Below are positions 61,361-64,000 of a stretch of 64,000 nucleotides of DNA, piece by piece. The position numbers and the translations under genes are program-made. Below the pieces are notes generated by a model. The model was given only the letters and a program-made list of their open reading frames with translations, was not told the origin of the DNA and did not search any database. Source of the DNA: Crocinitomix catalasitica ATCC 23190 (GTDB lineage: Bacteria > Bacteroidota > Bacteroidia > Flavobacteriales_D > Crocinitomicaceae); NCBI RefSeq assembly GCF_000621625.1, contig NZ_JHXV01000019.1, positions 1 to 64,000 of the forward strand, written 5' to 3'. The first letter of the stretch is position 1; each line of letters opens with the position of its first letter.

Positions 61361-61666
61361 TTATTGAAACTCCTCAACCGTAACCCAGTCTCCTCTTGGA
61401 AAATCATGTGGTATACCGCAATCATCTCCATATGCAGGTGTAACCTTTTTTGTCCCTGGAAAATAATACTTTGCCGAAATAACTTTACCGCTATCAATTG
61501 AGATAAGTTCCTGAGCATTTATTACTGGTAAATCAATATCACCATCACGTAAATATGTAGTTGTACAATCACGCACCAATACGACCGATTTTTCTTCTCG
61601 TTTTTTACATGAAGTTGTCAATAAAACTGCAATTAATATGAACCCTGTTTTTACCAAATATTTCAT
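61361..61666 (-). CDS. Small hypothetical lipoprotein (101 residues)
   Basis: A lipoprotein signal (LIAVLLTTSCKKRE, Cys about 20) precedes an 80-residue polar domain with two cysteines (RDCTTTY, DDCGIP) that could form a disulfide. No family recognised. It lies 113 bases upstream of the beta-lactamase gene on the same strand; a shared transcript is possible but not shown. Confidence 0.68.
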   Translation of the reverse strand: MKYLVKTGFILIAVLLTTSCKKREEKSVVLVRDCTTTYLRDGDIDLPVINAQELISIDSGKVISAKYYFPGTKKVTPAYGDDCGIPHDFPRGDWVTVEEFQ

Positions 61667-61896
61667 TTTTATTCTTTAAATGATCAACAAGTTCATTAAA
61701 GTAGAAACACAGTTCTCATACTAGAATTGTTGATCTGTTTTAAGCTTAAACAATTTATGCTATAAGAAGTTACAAGCGCCCTTCTTATTTTAGTAAAAAA
61801 TAAACTTTAAAAAACTGTTTTTGAATCATACGCGTCAATCAACGTGAGTTTTGACTTGTATAAAAAATTGCAGCATAATATTTAAATGTTATCTTC

Positions 61897-63189
61897 TTAC
61901 TCCTTTATCAAACGCATATTTCTATTGAAGTCAGCATTCGAGATTGAGAACAAATAAATACCTGAAGGAAGATCACTTATATCAATTGCTTCATTGGCAT
62001 TCCCTGTTCCGTTTTGCAAACGCGCTCCTTCCATACTATAAATATCATAGTCAAAAGCCGTTGTTGTTTCAATATAAACATTTCCCTTGGTAGGATTTGG
62101 GTAAATATTAAAATCGAACCTTGTTTCTGGCAAGCTCAATTCACAATTCGATGAAAAGAAAAGTGCATCATCTACATCCGTCCAATTCGCTTCACTCCAA
62201 CTCACGTCATCAACACTGACACATGTCAAGTCAGGATTATCTGTCGATCTAAAAGAACCAATTAATGTGTTTTCACCGTTTCTTAAGTCTAAACTTTTCA
62301 AAGCATTATTCCGAATATCCACAGTATTCAATGCTGGATTGGCTGTGAGGTCTAATTCTTCAAGTCTATTAAAACCGACATAAAGTTTTTCCAATAAAAC
62401 GGAATTACTCACATCCAATTCAGTTAATTCATTTGCTTCGATGCTCAATTCTATTAAGTTCACCGCATTAGAAAAATCGATACGACTGATATCGTTTCCA
62501 TAACAAATAAAGGTTTCTAATAAATCATTGGCAAGGATATCAATTGATGTAATCGACAAGGCAGCACATTCTAAAAAAACTAAATTAGGGTTCTCACTTA
62601 AATCAAGTGAAGTAATTAGGTTTCCAGTACATGTAAGCTCCGTTAAATTAGGATTCGCTAAAAGATTCAACTCTGTTAAACCATTCCCAACTACAAAAAG
62701 TTCTTCAAGCAGCACGTTATTGGTAAGGTTGAGACTCCTTATATCATTGTATCCACAACTAAGATATTTTAATGCCAAACAATCGTCCACGTCAAGGGCA
62801 GTTAAACCAATGAATTCGCATTGCAAATCCTCTAAATTAACATTGCTACTCAGGTCCAAGCTAGATAAGTTGGTCATGTCACAATTCAAGACCTCAAGAT
62901 TAACATTGTGAGAGAGATCTATTTCCGTTAAAGGATTTGCTGAACAGTTCAAATTTCTTAAAGCAGTGAAATACTTAATTCCAGTTAGGTCAGCAATATC
63001 CAGCGCAAAAATCTCCAACGATGTGATACCTGCTACTTCGCTAATTATAAGCGAATCATCCAAAGGAGCGACATCATAACCCATATCGATCATGGCTTGC
63101 TCAAAATTATCATCAGGCATTAATGCTTTTTGAGAAAAAGAGGTATTCACTACGGCAATTCCGAAAAAGAAGGCAAAATAAAATTTCAT
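61897..63189 (-). CDS. Leucine-rich repeat protein with T9SS type A sorting domain
   Basis: A 430-residue exported protein. Signal peptide 1-19 (NTSFSQ), a short cap (PDDNFEQAMIDMGYD), then about a dozen leucine-rich repeats of ~21 residues (pattern L-x-x-L-x-C-x-x-N-x-L-T-x-L-D-L-S-x-N-x-x-L-E; residues about 70-310). A type A sorting domain ends it (FNIYPNPTKGNVYI to MRLIKE). Probably a surface-bound protein-binding module like bacterial internalin-type LRRs. Target unknown. Confidence 0.9.
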   Translation of the reverse strand: MKFYFAFFFGIAVVNTSFSQKALMPDDNFEQAMIDMGYDVAPLDDSLIISEVAGITSLEIFALDIADLTGIKYFTALRNLNCSANPLTEIDLSHNVNLEVLNCDMTNLSSLDLSSNVNLEDLQCEFIGLTALDVDDCLALKYLSCGYNDIRSLNLTNNVLLEELFVVGNGLTELNLLANPNLTELTCTGNLITSLDLSENPNLVFLECAALSITSIDILANDLLETFICYGNDISRIDFSNAVNLIELSIEANELTELDVSNSVLLEKLYVGFNRLEELDLTANPALNTVDIRNNALKSLDLRNGENTLIGSFRSTDNPDLTCVSVDDVSWSEANWTDVDDALFFSSNCELSLPETRFDFNIYPNPTKGNVYIETTTAFDYDIYSMEGARLQNGTGNANEAIDISDLPSGIYLFSISNADFNRNMRLIKE

Positions 63190-63402
63190 AATAATAGTTT
63201 TAGTTTAGATCGAATACAACGGTGTTTAAAAAAGGTTGCCCCGATTTATTTCACCAAAAAAACACGATAAAGATCGAAAAAACCGTCAACTAGCGCAGCA
63301 TATACGTTCATGAGTTGCAAAAAGCCACTTTACTCAATTTCAGCAATTTTTAACACGTCTAAAAGTTCAAAACATCCAGATTTATACGATTGACCAATAA
63401 AC

Positions 63403-64000
63403 TTAAACAGCTTTAAATATATTGATGGCATTATGACCACCAAAGCCAAAAGAATTACTCATTGCCACATTCACTTCATGGTCAATTGCTTCTTGAATAA
63501 CAATTGGCATATTAGCAGGAATAGCAGGATCAATTTTCGTTGTATTAATCGTTGGTGGAATGATATTATGTTGAATAGATTTGATACACAAAATAGCTTC
63601 AACCGCTCCAGCAGCACCTAAAAGGTGACCTGTCATTGACTTGGTTGCACTTATTTTTAAATTTTCATATTGATCCTTAAAAATAGACCTAACCGCGTTA
63701 ATTTCGCTTAAATCACCAACCGGTGTTGAAGTTGCATGCGTATTCAAATAATTCACATCCGAAGCGTTTAATTTCGCTTCTTTTAAACCTAATTCCATTG
63801 CTTTTGCTGCGCCTACACCTTCTGGATGCGTAGATGAAATATGATAAGCATCTGCAGTCATAGCAGCACCAACTACCTCAGCATAAATCTTTGCTCCACG
63901 TTTTTTAGCGTGTTCATATTCTTCAAGAATTAATGCTCCAGCACCTTCACCCATCACAAATCCGTCTCTATCCACATCAAAAGGACGAGATGCACCTTGC
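63403..64000 (-). CDS. fabF: 3-oxoacyl-ACP synthase II, C-terminal part (cut by window edge)
   Basis: The frame runs off the right edge, so the N-terminal half is missing. Visible: ASRPFD then DRDGFVMGEGAGALILEEYE, the first catalytic His in NTHATSTPVGD, the lysine block KSMTGHLLGAAGAVEAI with the second His, and NSFGFGGHNA at the C-terminus. It condenses acyl-ACP with malonyl-ACP in fatty acid synthesis. acpP usually lies next to fabF upstream; that would be beyond the window. Confidence 0.93.
   Translation of the reverse strand, partial: QGASRPFDVDRDGFVMGEGAGALILEEYEHAKKRGAKIYAEVVGAAMTADAYHISSTHPEGVGAAKAMELGLKEAKLNASDVNYLNTHATSTPVGDLSEINAVRSIFKDQYENLKISATKSMTGHLLGAAGAVEAILCIKSIQHNIIPPTINTTKIDPAIPANMPIVIQEAIDHEVNVAMSNSFGFGGHNAINIFKAV

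Noticed and set aside
1-64000. tRNA or rRNA genes and complete insertion sequences
   Set aside because: No TPsiC-like GGTTCGAATCC box with a cloverleaf, no rRNA blocks, no transposase reading frame was found by eye.

Overview
The window looks like chromosomal DNA of a Bacteroidota bacterium, most likely order Flavobacteriales (a Crocinitomicaceae/Fluviicola-like genome is my guess; no rRNA is present to test it). The signs are type IX secretion (T9SS) type A and type B C-terminal sorting domains on nine proteins, promoters with the Bacteroidota -7 box TAnnTTTG and no obvious Shine-Dalgarno sequences, Bacteroidota-restricted families (DUF2480, DUF4292, DUF2490, SprB-like repeats), and low GC. 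No rRNA, tRNA, CRISPR array or complete insertion sequence was seen.

Layout. 0-3.3 kb: two glycine-rich T9SS proteins. 3.6-11.3 kb: a small lipoprotein, DEAD-box helicase, DUF2480 protein, epimerase, cyclophilin-FKBP fusion, heme A synthase, glutathione peroxidase and a beta-barrel protein. 11.3-22 kb: a type B sorted PKD protein, a helical repeat protein, hemACD, lspA with a DksA-like gene, a nitroreductase and uvrC. 21.9-29.9 kb: four more glycine-rich T9SS proteins, arranged as two copies of a two-gene operon. 30-41 kb: core genes in two runs (yicC-gmk-nadD-hemJ-like; flippase-dut-nucleotidyltransferase-TPR lipoprotein-DUF4292-EnvC-like), plus an enoyl-CoA hydratase. 40.4-46.7 kb: three small regulatory units (sigma/anti-sigma-TonB; TetR-DUF2490-CotH; PadR-membrane protein). 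46.9-49.2 kb: five tandem copies of a small ~128-residue protein. 49.3-52.1 kb: a second large type B sorted protein. 53.4-58.2 kb: a probable defence locus (HTH regulator, HNH-NACHT protein of 1362 residues, GIY-YIG protein). 58.3-64 kb: a phosphoesterase, arfB, a cold-shock protein, a subclass B1 metallo-beta-lactamase lipoprotein, a small lipoprotein, a leucine-rich-repeat T9SS protein and the end of fabF.

How the genes fit together. The hem genes, the hemJ-like gene and ctaA supply tetrapyrrole and heme A to an aerobic respiratory chain. The glycine-rich, PKD and LRR proteins are surface or secreted cargo of a T9SS encoded elsewhere. The flippase-dut-EnvC run concerns envelope precursor export and cell-wall remodelling.

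The best candidate for an undescribed system is the 53.4-58.2 kb locus: a NACHT STAND ATPase with an N-terminal HNH nuclease, five bases behind its own small HTH regulator, with a GIY-YIG protein just downstream. Other points of interest are the duplicated glycine-rich operons, the five-copy 128-residue family (the last copy has no ATG/GTG/TTG start), promoters that put the start codon at or next to the transcript 5' end, a TetR protein with a canonical EF-hand loop, and three copies of an intergenic double-hairpin repeat.
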